Assembly (NCBI GenBank): GCA_016928395.1
Contig: JAFGKV010000173.1
Coordinates: 1 to 25,354 of the forward strand
From: Candidatus Fermentibacterota bacterium
Lineage (GTDB): Bacteria; JAFGKV01
Length of the DNA stretch: 25,354 nucleotides
Direction of reading: 5' to 3'
Below are positions 15,976 through 25,354 of this stretch, piece after piece (the first letter of the stretch is position 1; every line of letters starts with the position of its first letter). A program made the position numbers and the translations under genes. The notes under the pieces are model-generated. The model did no database searches. It was given only the letters and a program-made list of their open reading frames with translations, and had not been told where the DNA came from.

Positions 15976-16658
15976 GCTTCGCCTCTCACCGCAGCGCCCG
16001 GGTCGATCCAGACTGTGTGAGACTCGACCCGAATCCGGTACCAGCCCAGACGCACGATCTCCAGGAGTGCCAGGAAGTAGCTGAGCAGTTCAAGCAGACC
16101 GTGGGCGCTGCCGAGAAGATCAGCAAGCGAGCACGACCCTCGAGCCAGCAGGGCACTCACCCGGGCGCGGGCTTCTTCGGGCGACATGAACTCCCCCACT
16201 ACTGGCTGCAGCCCAGTGGCGGTCAACGATCGGATAATCTCTCCGGCCGCCTTCAGCAAGGCGCTGAGCGAATCTGCCTCAGCCAATACCCTGCGAGTGG
16301 AGGGGTCATGCTCGAGAGTGCAGAGCGCAAAATCCTGCTGGCGCGCCTCCAGCATGGCCAGTCGATCACCGAGGCCGCCGATGATCCCCGGGTCGACCGG
16401 TACCGTCATTAGGGGACCCTCGTCGTCGAGACTGGGAAGGAGAAGTCGAAGCTTGAGCACCACAAGCCTCGATGCCAATGCGAAGAAGAACCCGGCCACG
16501 TCAAGATCCCCCCATCCCTCTGAGTCCAAGGTGCAGATCCACCCGTGCACAACATCGATGAGAAGAATCTCATGCGGCTGCCGAGACCCGCGTTCGGCTT
16601 CGCCCACCAGCGCAGTCAGATCGCCCAGGCGGTAAGCCCAGGGTTCCGTGCCGCTCAC
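15972..16658 (-). CDS. scpA: Segregation and condensation protein A
   Basis: ScpA is the kleisin that bridges the SMC heads together with ScpB. The core signature is present: ILLIDVVHGWICTLDSEGWGDLDVAGFFFALASRLVVLKLRLLLP. The C-terminal winged helix (SLADLLGSAHGLLELLSYFLALLEIVRLG) is also present. The usual N-terminal FEGPLDLLL motif is poorly conserved (YRLGDLTALV), so the N terminus is diverged. The start is GTG at 16658, with GGGAGG upstream, overlapping the protease stop as GTGA. This gives 228 residues. An in-frame extension to 16718 lies inside the protease gene and is not favoured. Confidence 0.88.
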   Translation of the reverse strand: MSGTEPWAYRLGDLTALVGEAERGSRQPHEILLIDVVHGWICTLDSEGWGDLDVAGFFFALASRLVVLKLRLLLPSLDDEGPLMTVPVDPGIIGGLGDRLAMLEARQQDFALCTLEHDPSTRRVLAEADSLSALLKAAGEIIRSLTATGLQPVVGEFMSPEEARARVSALLARGSCSLADLLGSAHGLLELLSYFLALLEIVRLGWYRIRVESHTVWIDPGAAVRGEA

Positions 16659-17284
16659 AGCCCTCCCGCAAAGCGTAGGAGCACAGTGGCCAGACTCAGC
16701 ACAGGATACAGCACCCATCGCAGGATCCCCGAGGCGACCAGAGCGATGAGCACGATCATGCTATAGGGACGCAGGGTGTCGACCAGCCTGCCGACAGTGC
16801 TCGGAAAGAGATGACCGAAGATCCACGACCCGTCCAGCGGGGGCACGGGAAGCAAGTTGAACGCCGCCAGCAACAGATTGATGAAGACCCCTTGGCTGAA
16901 GAGGACGACAAGGCTGTAGCCCAAAGGGCCGCCGAGCCCGACGGCCCGAACCGCGCCATAGCCCAAAGTGAACAGCACAGCCAGCAGGAGATTGGCGCCC
17001 GGTCCCGCGAAGGAAACCCAGGCATAATCCGAGGGCGTACGAAGCATGCGGGGATTCACGGGAACGGGTTTGGCCCATCCAATCACCGGCGCGCCGGTGA
17101 CAATGCCCAACAACGGCAAGAGCACGCTGCCGACCGGATCAAGGTGAACCAGTGGATTCAGACTCAACCGCCCCGCCAGATAGGCCGTGGCATCTCCCTT
17201 ACGGTAGGCCATCCACGCATGAGCCGCCTCATGGCATACCAGACTGAACAAGAGAATGAAAATGGACACAATCCAGTAATTCAC
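16655..17284 (-). CDS. Site-2-type membrane metalloprotease, M50B
   Basis: This is an integral membrane zinc protease of the short M50B group, which has no PDZ domain. The 209-residue protein has HEAAH (H18, E19, H22) in the first membrane helix. The family string NPLVHLDPVGSVLLPLL is present, as is the third-ligand motif FNLLPVPPLDG (D151). Four to five hydrophobic segments are visible. GGAG at 17291-17294 lies 6 nt before GTG 17284. The longer ORF to 17374 has no SD and adds an unlikely extension. Genes of this type often precede scpA in bacteria. Its substrate is unknown. Confidence 0.88.
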   Translation of the reverse strand: MNYWIVSIFILLFSLVCHEAAHAWMAYRKGDATAYLAGRLSLNPLVHLDPVGSVLLPLLGIVTGAPVIGWAKPVPVNPRMLRTPSDYAWVSFAGPGANLLLAVLFTLGYGAVRAVGLGGPLGYSLVVLFSQGVFINLLLAAFNLLPVPPLDGSWIFGHLFPSTVGRLVDTLRPYSMIVLIALVASGILRWVLYPVLSLATVLLRFAGGL

Positions 17285-17574
17285 ACCCAACTCCGTGAAA
17301 AAACGTGCCAAAACGTGATTGCCTGGGATTCTGCGCTCAAACCGAACACCAGCACCCACCGGTTTCAGGATCACCGCGCATAGTATGCATGGCGTGCTGC
17401 GGTTGACCTAGATCGCACCGCCCATAGCGCGGCAGGTTGCCTTCGTTTTCACACTCCACAGTGCCACATCGACTGTCCGACCTGATGACTTGTCTGAGAG
17501 TCCGCCTTCACAGGGCTCGTGCTGAACCCTGAACCCATCATTCTTACAACGCTGCCCACGCCAGTAGACTGGCA
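17285..17574. other. Intergenic region between the propeller gene end and the M50B gene
   Basis: This 290-bp stretch is gene-free. A 6-bp hairpin (17560-17573, GCCAGT and ACTGGC) follows the minus-strand propeller gene stop, but no T-run follows it, so it is only a weak terminator candidate. TACTAT (minus strand, 17380-17385) could be a -10 for the M50B-scpA operon, but no good -35 accompanies it. Confidence 0.4.
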
Positions 17575-20406
17575 CTACGGTGAGAAGAGCCCGGCCGGAG
17601 GGCCACTCTCACCGAATAGTCCCTGCCGCACGCTCGTCATGACGGTGGCCACCGTGGGCGACGCGTCGGGGCTGGCCTGAAGGAATGGGTCCACCATCAA
17701 TGCGAGCCGGAACGCCCCGCGGGCAGTCTCTCCATGAGCCGCGCCCCGGGCCACGGCGCACCAGCCAAGCAACTCATAGGCCCTGCTGAGGTCGGCGTAC
17801 GGAACACCCCGGGCTGCGATCAGACGTTCCATGCGCTCCTGGGAAACCGAGAAACGCGCCTGCAGGTAGTCCTCCATGGCTCGATCAAATTCGGCCACTG
17901 CGCCGACTGCGGAACTGTCGGGAGGTGCTGCCGTCAAGACTGCGGTCCCGCAGCGGACAGTCTGCCCTTGCTCAACTGCCACCGGCGCCAGCGAGGTGTC
18001 GGGGTAGAATCCCTTGGTCCGCACCACAATGGCGTACAGCCCCGGATCAAGATCATCGAACTCAAAACGACCCAAAGGTTCCCGGTCTTCATCCGACAGA
18101 TCATCCAAAGGTTCAGGGCCGCGCACGGTGAGTAGGAGCCCGTCTCTCAGCAGCCAGATCTCCTGATCAGGCGCCATCGGCTTCACGTATCCCTTGAGAC
18201 TCCCAAGCATGATCAGCCTTATAGGCGGTATCCGGGCGACCGCCCCGGCATCGACGGTGAACCGGGTAGCGGATGATTCAGCGCGATAGCCGGGTGCGTC
18301 GATGGCGATTTCGTACTCCCCGGGGATGATGTCCTCGAACGTGAAGCTCCCCGTCTCATCGCAGGCCACGGTTGCCATGGCCTTGCCGGCCCGTACCGCG
18401 CTGACCCGGGCACTCACTCCGGGTGGATAAACCTGGCCGATGGCACCCCCGGCCGGCTCCATGGTCACCCTTCCCAGATCCGTCACCCGAAGGCTCTTCA
18501 ACCACACTGGAGATTCGCCCCTCAAGGTCAACCACCCTGGCGCGTCGATCTGCCAGTCATACATGCCCGGTACGATGCCTTCGAGGGAGAATGGCCCAAG
18601 CTCCAATGAGACAGTCCTCTCGCGCCCCTCAGGGCTCAGGGGCGCCAGATGCAGATCAAAAGAGCCTGATCGAGGCGCTGCAATGTCGCCCATGACGCCG
18701 GCCCGGCCCGCATTCTCCACAGTGAACCCGGCAACACGGCCATCATCGGTCACCACGGCGATCAGACTGTCGTCTGCCGCCAGATCGATCACTCGTAGGG
18801 CCAAAGGAGACACTGCCGCGGAAACGCCGCCAAGAAAACGCACCTCGCCCGACCAGCTCATTCCTGTGAACCCACCTTCGTCTGCTGCAGCGGTGAGGCC
18901 TTCCCCATGGGTCAACGCTGCCCTGAGCCGGCGGAAAGGAGCAGTGGGCGCCGTTTCCAGAATGCCGCCCGACGTCACTCGAGCCGGCGACCCGTCCGCA
19001 AAGAAAAACACGATGTCTCCTTCGGGAGTCGTTCCCAGGTCTATGACCTCACCCTTCGGGTTCACCGGCACGCTGGCCTCACCTGTTCCCGTGACAATGG
19101 CCAGGGCCTTGTGACCCCGATCCCATATTACCATCGCGTCACCGGGGCCGCGGATCACCCGATGTGGCGATTTCCATGACCCCATGGGGCAGGGAACCGG
19201 CGTCGAAGTCTCGTGCACAACGTCGACTGCCACGACGGCACGGGCACCTTCATCAGTCACAAACACGAGCCCGTCATGGGCGAAGGCGACATCGGATACG
19301 GTTTTGAGTCTCCCCGCCACGGAGGCTATAGGCTGGATACTCTCCGGACCCGCCTTCCAGGCACCCACCGACAGGGTCTTTCCGTCGGTGCCGACCAGCG
19401 CCAGGCCTCCGTCATGAACGTCAATCCGGCTCGCCTTCCACGACCACGTCTCAGCAGGGCTGCACCGCACGGCAAGGAACCGGTCCTCGGGCGGGATGCT
19501 CCGCCGTACCTCGGCCAGCCCGGGGATCTCGAATACCTGAACCCGCGGAGGATCCGCATCGACGATCACCAGGTCACCCGAGGAGGTGGTCGCCATGGCC
19601 ACCGGCTTCTGCAGTTGCCCGGGCCGCCGTCCCAGGGTGCCAAACATGGCCGCCGTTGAGGTATCGGCCATGACAACACACCGCCCCGCTGCGTCTGCCA
19701 CATAGAGGAGCCCTGCGTCGTCACATGCGGCGCACTGCGGAACCTGGAGCGGAGTCAAACCTGAGGTGGATGCGGTCCAGCGATGCCGCAACACACCCCA
19801 CGAATCAATCCTGCATACTCCACCGCCGCTGCCGTCAATCACGTACAGATACCCTGTTCGATCAACGGCCACATCGATTGGATCGTCGAAGGTGACGCCC
19901 CGGGAATCGGTACCCCGAACATGCGCCCGTACGACACCGTCGCCGTCGAGGAAGATGATCGCCTTGCGGGACCGGTCAGCGACCACGAGGGCGCCGTCCG
20001 GGGCGATGGTCATAGCTGACGGGCGCCCGAGGGAATATGCGCCCTTCCCGGAAAGGTTGAGCTGGCCCGTGGGAATCCCCAGCGGGTCAAACTGCGTCAA
20101 CACGCCCCCTTCGTCGGCGATCCAGAATGCACCATCGGAAGCAACAGCAATGGCTGCGGCCCGGCCGATCTTCGCAGCGCCCTTCTTGAGATCATACACT
20201 GCCAATGGCCTCTGAAGGTCCCCGCTGTAGACGATCACGCTTTCGCCCCGACCATCCAGCAGATACACCCTACCCTCCGGTCCGACGGCGACATCGGCAA
20301 ACACCCCCTCCAGTGCGGCGCGCACGCTGAAGTCCAAGGCGCCAACGACCTGACCTGCCGCAGATCCCCATGCTACCAGCGTTATCAGAAATATTCGGGT
20401 AATCAT
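17575..20406 (-). CDS. Secreted NHL-like beta-propeller protein with CnaB-like and TPR-like parts
   Basis: The 943-residue protein has a signal peptide (1-19, ending AAGQ). Residues 25-300 contain repeated NHL-like units (GPEGRVYLLD, SDGAFWIADEGG, APDGALVVADRS, DRTGYLYVIDGSG, AGLLYVADAAG), suggesting a propeller. A second, diverged set spans 310-570. Three carboxypeptidase-regulatory/CnaB-like modules follow (about 580-650, 652-730, 736-825; GSFTFEDIIPGEYEIAIDAPGY is clearest). The end (832-932) is helical and TPR-like (RGAFRLALMVDPFLQ). It is a periplasmic or surface protein, likely a scaffold or binding protein, with no catalytic motif recognised. The start is 38 nt after the stop of the PEGA protein gene, so the two form a pair. 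GGGAGG upstream is about 10-12 nt from the ATG, slightly far. Function is unknown. Confidence 0.8.
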   Translation of the reverse strand: MITRIFLITLVAWGSAAGQVVGALDFSVRAALEGVFADVAVGPEGRVYLLDGRGESVIVYSGDLQRPLAVYDLKKGAAKIGRAAAIAVASDGAFWIADEGGVLTQFDPLGIPTGQLNLSGKGAYSLGRPSAMTIAPDGALVVADRSRKAIIFLDGDGVVRAHVRGTDSRGVTFDDPIDVAVDRTGYLYVIDGSGGGVCRIDSWGVLRHRWTASTSGLTPLQVPQCAACDDAGLLYVADAAGRCVVMADTSTAAMFGTLGRRPGQLQKPVAMATTSSGDLVIVDADPPRVQVFEIPGLAEVRRSIPPEDRFLAVRCSPAETWSWKASRIDVHDGGLALVGTDGKTLSVGAWKAGPESIQPIASVAGRLKTVSDVAFAHDGLVFVTDEGARAVVAVDVVHETSTPVPCPMGSWKSPHRVIRGPGDAMVIWDRGHKALAIVTGTGEASVPVNPKGEVIDLGTTPEGDIVFFFADGSPARVTSGGILETAPTAPFRRLRAALTHGEGLTAAADEGGFTGMSWSGEVRFLGGVSAAVSPLALRVIDLAADDSLIAVVTDDGRVAGFTVENAGRAGVMGDIAAPRSGSFDLHLAPLSPEGRERTVSLELGPFSLEGIVPGMYDWQIDAPGWLTLRGESPVWLKSLRVTDLGRVTMEPAGGAIGQVYPPGVSARVSAVRAGKAMATVACDETGSFTFEDIIPGEYEIAIDAPGYRAESSATRFTVDAGAVARIPPIRLIMLGSLKGYVKPMAPDQEIWLLRDGLLLTVRGPEPLDDLSDEDREPLGRFEFDDLDPGLYAIVVRTKGFYPDTSLAPVAVEQGQTVRCGTAVLTAAPPDSSAVGAVAEFDRAMEDYLQARFSVSQERMERLIAARGVPYADLSRAYELLGWCAVARGAAHGETARGAFRLALMVDPFLQASPDASPTVATVMTSVRQGLFGESGPPAGLFSP

Positions 20407-20443
20407 CGCTGAACGGTCCCTCCCTCGGCGCTGCCCGGGCGCC

Positions 20444-22042
20444 TCACTGCTCCAAAGGCTCCAGTGTCAGACTGAGTGCAATGCGTTGTCCCTGGTTGAG
20501 CTGCAGCGTGTGTACCAAAGGCGAATACCCTTCCCGTTCCACGCGAAGCGTCACCTCGCCCGGCGGCAACTCGAACTCACCCGGGCTCTCCCCCAGCAGA
20601 CGTGACCCTACCCAGACGGTGGCCCAGGTGGGCCGCCCGCTGAGGCTGTCACGGGTTGCGATGGAGAGCACTGCCGGCGTGGCAGCCCCGACGGTCAGAG
20701 GGGTCGGTGTCGCCCGCTTGGGGTCCAGCCGCACCCGCTGCCGGATGATCGATCCGTCGGGCCTCTTGAACATAGCCTCGTGATCGACCCCGGTAGCCAG
20801 ATCACCGGTGGTCAGGGGCGTAGACCCCAGGCTGTCGCCGTTCACAAACACGAAGGCCCATGGTGTCGCATTGATCTGCAGCTTTCCAAAGTGATATCGC
20901 GTCCACAGGGTGATCGTGGTATCGCACACGTCGCCGGGTGCGATATGAACGTCCACCCATTCCGGCACTTTCCCGTCGGCGGTCAACATGATCCGATAAC
21001 GCCCCGGCGCCAGCGAAACCTCAAGGGGCGTCGTGCCGAGACGACCCGAACCATCCAAAAGGGCCTCCGCCCCCTGGGGCGAAGAGTGCAGCGCCAGGGT
21101 TCCCACGGCGGGAAGGACAGGGGCAAGGGAAATGGTAGCCGCAGTACTCTCGGCAGCAGCGATACTCACGACCCACGTAGTGTCCTGGAAGCCGTCGGCA
21201 GTAATCCGCACGGTGTGTGTGCCTGCTGGCAGCATGAGAGCTTCGCCCGCCAATCCCAAAAGCGCACCGCTGCCGTCGGCAATCTCTGCTTCTTCAGGCA
21301 CGGTATGGATCACAGCCCACCCCATGTCAGGTGGCTGGGGGAGGGGTGCCGGTTCGGGATCGTGAGCAGGCGTCGCCGTTGGCCCAGGCGCTTCCACCGG
21401 GTTTGGCGACACCACGCCGCGCAGAGTGTACACAGCCCCTGCCAACACCACCGCGCCAATGAGAATAAATACCCATCGGGCCGCATTATGGGGCTGGACC
21501 CCGTCTCTGTCAGGCCGAGCAGTCTCCTGCTCAATGAGCCTGCGGAGCCCATCCCGCCGGAGAACAAGATCGTGATCGTCCAGGGGAAGGCCGTCAAGGC
21601 TTCGCAGTAGATCCCTCGCTTCCCGCTTCCGACCTGCAGACCACGCCTCCTCCGCCCTGCGAAGAGTCTTCTCACGGACATCCAACTGCTCTTCGGCTAT
21701 GGATCTTTGCCGATGGCGCACAAGGTCGCCACAGGCTTCCACGCGTTTCTGTACTTCGGGGTTCAGGTGGCCTACACTGCGGAGCATTGCCAGCGATTTC
21801 TCGGCCGAATCCCATTGGGATGCGTGGACCGCAGGCTCGATGACCTCGGCGAGGTAGCGACTCTGGACTAACACCAAGGCCTTGCCCAGTGATTCATCAT
21901 CCGGGTCGGCGGCCAACCCAGCGGCTATCTCCTCTAGACAAACATGCAGATCGCCGCTGCGAAACGCGTCGTTGATTCTCCGCCGGCGCTGCCGCGCTTC
22001 GTCGGCGGCTACATCATCTCTGGTGTCGTCAATGTGTGACAC
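20444..22042 (-). CDS. Single-pass membrane protein with PEGA-like repeats
   Basis: The 532-residue protein has a charged, helical cytoplasmic half (1-188, TPR-like or coiled, with a long R/E-rich helix around 110-145). One membrane helix follows at about 190-208 (WVFILIGAVVLAGAVYTL), then a Pro-rich linker (212-240). About four PEGA-type beta modules lie at 242-308, 315-382, 386-455 and 457-528. Typical words are LPAGTHTVRITADGF, LAPGRYRIMLTADG and LPPGEVTLRVEREGYSP. PEGA domains are thought to act at the cell envelope. The start is GTG at 22042 with GGGGGAG just upstream. The gene lies 24 bp after lipA and before the secreted propeller gene, so it may anchor that protein. No kinase or enzymatic motif is seen. 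Confidence 0.82.
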   Translation of the reverse strand: MSHIDDTRDDVAADEARQRRRRINDAFRSGDLHVCLEEIAAGLAADPDDESLGKALVLVQSRYLAEVIEPAVHASQWDSAEKSLAMLRSVGHLNPEVQKRVEACGDLVRHRQRSIAEEQLDVREKTLRRAEEAWSAGRKREARDLLRSLDGLPLDDHDLVLRRDGLRRLIEQETARPDRDGVQPHNAARWVFILIGAVVLAGAVYTLRGVVSPNPVEAPGPTATPAHDPEPAPLPQPPDMGWAVIHTVPEEAEIADGSGALLGLAGEALMLPAGTHTVRITADGFQDTTWVVSIAAAESTAATISLAPVLPAVGTLALHSSPQGAEALLDGSGRLGTTPLEVSLAPGRYRIMLTADGKVPEWVDVHIAPGDVCDTTITLWTRYHFGKLQINATPWAFVFVNGDSLGSTPLTTGDLATGVDHEAMFKRPDGSIIRQRVRLDPKRATPTPLTVGAATPAVLSIATRDSLSGRPTWATVWVGSRLLGESPGEFELPPGEVTLRVEREGYSPLVHTLQLNQGQRIALSLTLEPLEQ

Positions 22043-22066
22043 AGTCTCCCCCCGGAAGCTGGTGGG

Positions 22067-22913
22067 TCATGCCGCAGATCCCCGCACCCGAAGGTCTGCC
22101 TGGTATGAACTGCGGACCAAAGGTCCGGCTTGTGCATCCAAACCCAAAGACACGGCCGTCTTCCGAATCTCGTCGAATTCCTCCGGCGGCCAGTAGCGCG
22201 CCACCGGAAGGCATGCGGCCGACGGCCGGAGATACTGCCCCACGGTCACCATTTTGACCCCGGTGGCGGCCAGATCACGCAGAGTCTGGGTCACTTCCTC
22301 CATGGTCTCTCCCAGACCGACCATGAGGCCACTCTTGGTCACACAACCTCTGGCCGCGGCCCGTTCCAGCACGCCCAGTGAGCGACGGTAGCTCGCCTGG
22401 GGCCGGACCGTGCGCTGGAGAGATTCCACCGTTTCCACATTGTGAGAGAGCACATCAGGCCACGCCTCGATGACTCGGTCCAACGCGGGGGTCGCCCCGC
22501 CGAAATCTGAGATGAGAGCCTCGACATAGACCTCGGGACACGCCGTTCGCACCGCATGGATTGTGGCGGCCCACAGGCCCGATCCGCCGTCGGGGAGATC
22601 GTCGCGATCCACCGACGTCAACACCACGTAGCGCAGGTTTAGTCCTGCAAGCAGCTTTGCAACGCGAATGGGCTCTTCCCGATCCAATGGGCCTGGGGTA
22701 CCGTGCGCGACGCCGCAGAACCTGCATGCTCTGGTGCAGGTATCGCCCAGGATCATGACCGTGAGGAAGCCCCGGCTCCAGCATTCACCCAGATTGGGGC
22801 ATGATGCGCTTTCGCACACGGTGGCAAGCCCGCTGGCTCTCACCATGCGACGCAGCGCGAAGAACTCAGGATCCTTGCCTATCGGGCGCTTGAGCCAGGA
22901 AGGGCGCCGCATC

Positions 22914-22921
<8 letters not shown>
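22067..22921 (-). CDS. lipA: Lipoyl synthase
   Basis: This radical SAM enzyme inserts two sulfurs into the octanoyl group on lipoyl domains. The 284-residue protein has the auxiliary cluster cysteines C36, C41 and C47 (CESASCPNLGEC), the SAM cluster motif C62xxxC66xxC69 (CTRACRFC), and the C-terminal RSSY (270-273) whose Ser ligates the auxiliary cluster. TSVDRDDLPDGGS and SHNVETVESLQRTVRP are also typical. The ATG at 22921 overlaps the lpd stop by 8 nt, and GGAGG lies 11 nt upstream. It is co-transcribed with dihydrolipoamide dehydrogenase, which uses lipoyl-bearing complexes. No octanoyltransferase (lipB) or lipoyl E2 gene is in the window. Confidence 0.96.
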
Positions 22922-24305
<1,384 letters not shown>

Positions 24306-24311
24306 ACTCAA

Positions 24312-24317
24312 CCTCCC
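24312..24317 (-). promoter_or_regulatory. Shine-Dalgarno site that sets the lpdA start
   Basis: GGGAGG on the minus strand lies 6 nt before GTG 24305 and directly abuts the TTG at 24311. It therefore argues for the GTG start. Confidence 0.75.
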
Positions 24318-24392
24318 TACTCGACCGCGTGTGCCGCGGCCTTCGGCTGGCGGCAGCGGTTTCCGACCACTATTTGCATGAGTAGCTAGACT

Positions 24393-24421
24393 AAGGTATT
24401 TACTCTGCGGGCAGAGAGCAA
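24393..24421 (-). promoter_or_regulatory. Candidate promoter for the lpdA operon with inverted repeat in its spacer
   Basis: On the minus strand TTGCTC (24416-24421) and TACCTT (24393-24398) are spaced by 17 bp. The inverted repeat CTCTGC-GG-GCAGAG (24403-24416) fills most of the spacer and touches the -35. It is a plausible operator for a dimeric regulator, although its short length makes chance possible. The -10 hexamer equals that proposed for glnA. Confidence 0.45.
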
Positions 24422-24492
24422 TGTTGCTGCAGTCCCTCGGATCGATTCCTCAGTGGGCGGCTGTTGCAGCGTGCACGGCGCGGAGGTGAATG

Positions 24493-25224
24493 ATGGATAT
24501 GCGGGAAGCTGCGGCTCTGGTAACCGGCGCCGGGTCCGGGCTGGGCCGCGCCCTTGCCGAAGCTCTGGTGGCGAGGGGGGCTCGCGTCGCCGCCCACTAC
24601 CACGGCAGCGCCGATGGTGCTCGATCGGTCGTGGACAAGGCAGGGGGAGGCGCCCGGGCCATAGCGATTCGGGCAGACCTGCGGCTGCCTGGGGAGATCC
24701 GTGTTCTCCTGGACTCTGCCGTGAGGCATTTCGGGCGGGTGGACATTGTGGTGAACAATGCCGCGGTTCTGGTACGCACACCCGCGGATGACCTCCGTTC
24801 GGAGACCTGGGATGATGTGCTGGCCCTGAACCTCAGGGCGCCCGCATTGCTTTCGGCGTGGGCGGGATCCCAGATGCGGGCCGCGGGAGGCGGCGCCATC
24901 GTGAACATCGGCGACCTGGCCGGTCTTGAGCCGTGGCCGGCGTACGTGGCTCATGCCGCAGCCAAGGCCGGCCTCCATCACCTCACCAAGTGCCTCGCGC
25001 TGGCTCTGGCGCCCGAGGTTCGGGTCAATGCCGTCGCCCCCGGCCTGGTGGACCCGCCGCCCGGCTGGAGTCCTGAGCGCATCGAGCGATTCCGCCGGCG
25101 CATACCCCGCGGCCGGCTGCCCACCGTAGACGAGGTGGTCGCCGGGGTGTTCTCCCTCTTGGAGAACGACGCGCTCACGGGCCAGATCCTGGTCATAGAC
25201 GGCGGTCAGAGCCTCTCGCTGTAG
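24493..25224 (+). CDS. SDR oxidoreductase, pteridine-reductase-like, with Tyr-to-His change
   Basis: The 243-residue protein is a short-chain dehydrogenase/reductase with TGAGSGLG (11-18), NNAAV (88-92) and a C-terminal TGQILVIDGGQSL. HYHGSA (35-40) after the second strand resembles the NADPH-binding HYHRSA of pteridine reductase PTR1. D141 stands where most SDRs have the catalytic Ser, as in PTR1. The catalytic Tyr position is His154 (HxxxK with K158), while a Tyr lies three residues earlier at 151. Activity is thus uncertain. It may be a reductase with altered chemistry or a non-catalytic protein. GGAGG at 24482-24486 is 6 nt before the ATG at 24493 and 3 nt before the ATG at 24490, so the second is preferred. 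It is divergent from lpdA. Confidence 0.88.
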   Translation: MDMREAAALVTGAGSGLGRALAEALVARGARVAAHYHGSADGARSVVDKAGGGARAIAIRADLRLPGEIRVLLDSAVRHFGRVDIVVNNAAVLVRTPADDLRSETWDDVLALNLRAPALLSAWAGSQMRAAGGGAIVNIGDLAGLEPWPAYVAHAAAKAGLHHLTKCLALALAPEVRVNAVAPGLVDPPPGWSPERIERFRRRIPRGRLPTVDEVVAGVFSLLENDALTGQILVIDGGQSLSL

Positions 25225-25354
25225 CGCGGCCGGCAGATGCCCTCCCACGGATCCGGGGCCATCGCCGGAGTGAGTGGATGAATGGACGAGTGGATGGTTG
25301 GGTTGAGGGGCAGAGCTTCAGAAAGGCATCGCACTCCTCGACGTGAGGAGACGC
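25225..25354. other. Gene-free tail with short direct repeats
   Basis: No gene is seen in these 130 bases. The 9-bp word GAGTGGATG occurs at 25272-25280 and 25288-25296 within a TGGA-rich stretch, probably simple-sequence slippage. The window ends before any next gene can be judged. Confidence 0.4.

Noticed and set aside
17296-17313. Possible sigma54 -24/-12 element (TGGCACG on the minus strand) upstream of the M50B gene
   Set aside because: The -24 half matches but the -12 GC is absent, and the site would lie almost on top of the SD.

Overview
The window is a GC-rich bacterial chromosome segment that is densely packed with genes. The organism is almost certainly a diderm bacterium. Evidence seen in the sequence: a small signal-peptide beta-barrel-like protein ending in Trp, a solute-binding lipoprotein, the bacterial cluster scpA-scpB-cmk-rpsA, a multi-repeat ribosomal protein S1, and Shine-Dalgarno-led genes with many GTG starts. 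The envelope PEGA and NHL-type proteins resemble those of little-studied phyla around the FCB group, but the phylum cannot be fixed from this window.

Region 1 (1-5345, plus strand) carries glnA, gatE and gatD as one tightly overlapping operon. GlnA makes glutamine. GatE and GatD together form the archaeal-type amidotransferase that uses glutamine to convert Glu-tRNA(Gln) to Gln-tRNA(Gln). GatDE is classically archaeal, so finding it in a bacterial context fused to its amide-donor synthase is the most striking feature here. The roughly 370-bp gap after gatD holds a perfect 34-bp palindrome nested inside a second pair of inverted arms.

Region 2 (5346-11517, minus strand) reads, in transcription order: a sugar-type ABC importer (lipoprotein receptor and two permeases, no ATPase gene), then an M24 peptidase, a metallo-beta-lactamase-fold hydrolase and a dGTPase-like HD enzyme. 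A good sigma70-type promoter precedes the receptor gene.

Region 3 (11690-17284) starts with a plus-strand outer-membrane protein. It shares a strong bidirectional terminator with the minus-strand gene rpsA. Upstream of rpsA are cmk, scpB, scpA and a site-2-type membrane protease. These four are stitched together by three consecutive GTGA start/stop overlaps. rpsA has its own promoter and a long leader.

Region 4 (17575-25224) holds a minus-strand operon of dihydrolipoamide dehydrogenase, lipoyl synthase, a membrane protein with PEGA-like repeats, and a 943-residue secreted beta-propeller protein. Divergent from it is a pteridine-reductase-like SDR whose catalytic Tyr position is His. No rRNA, tRNA, CRISPR array or intact mobile element was recognised.
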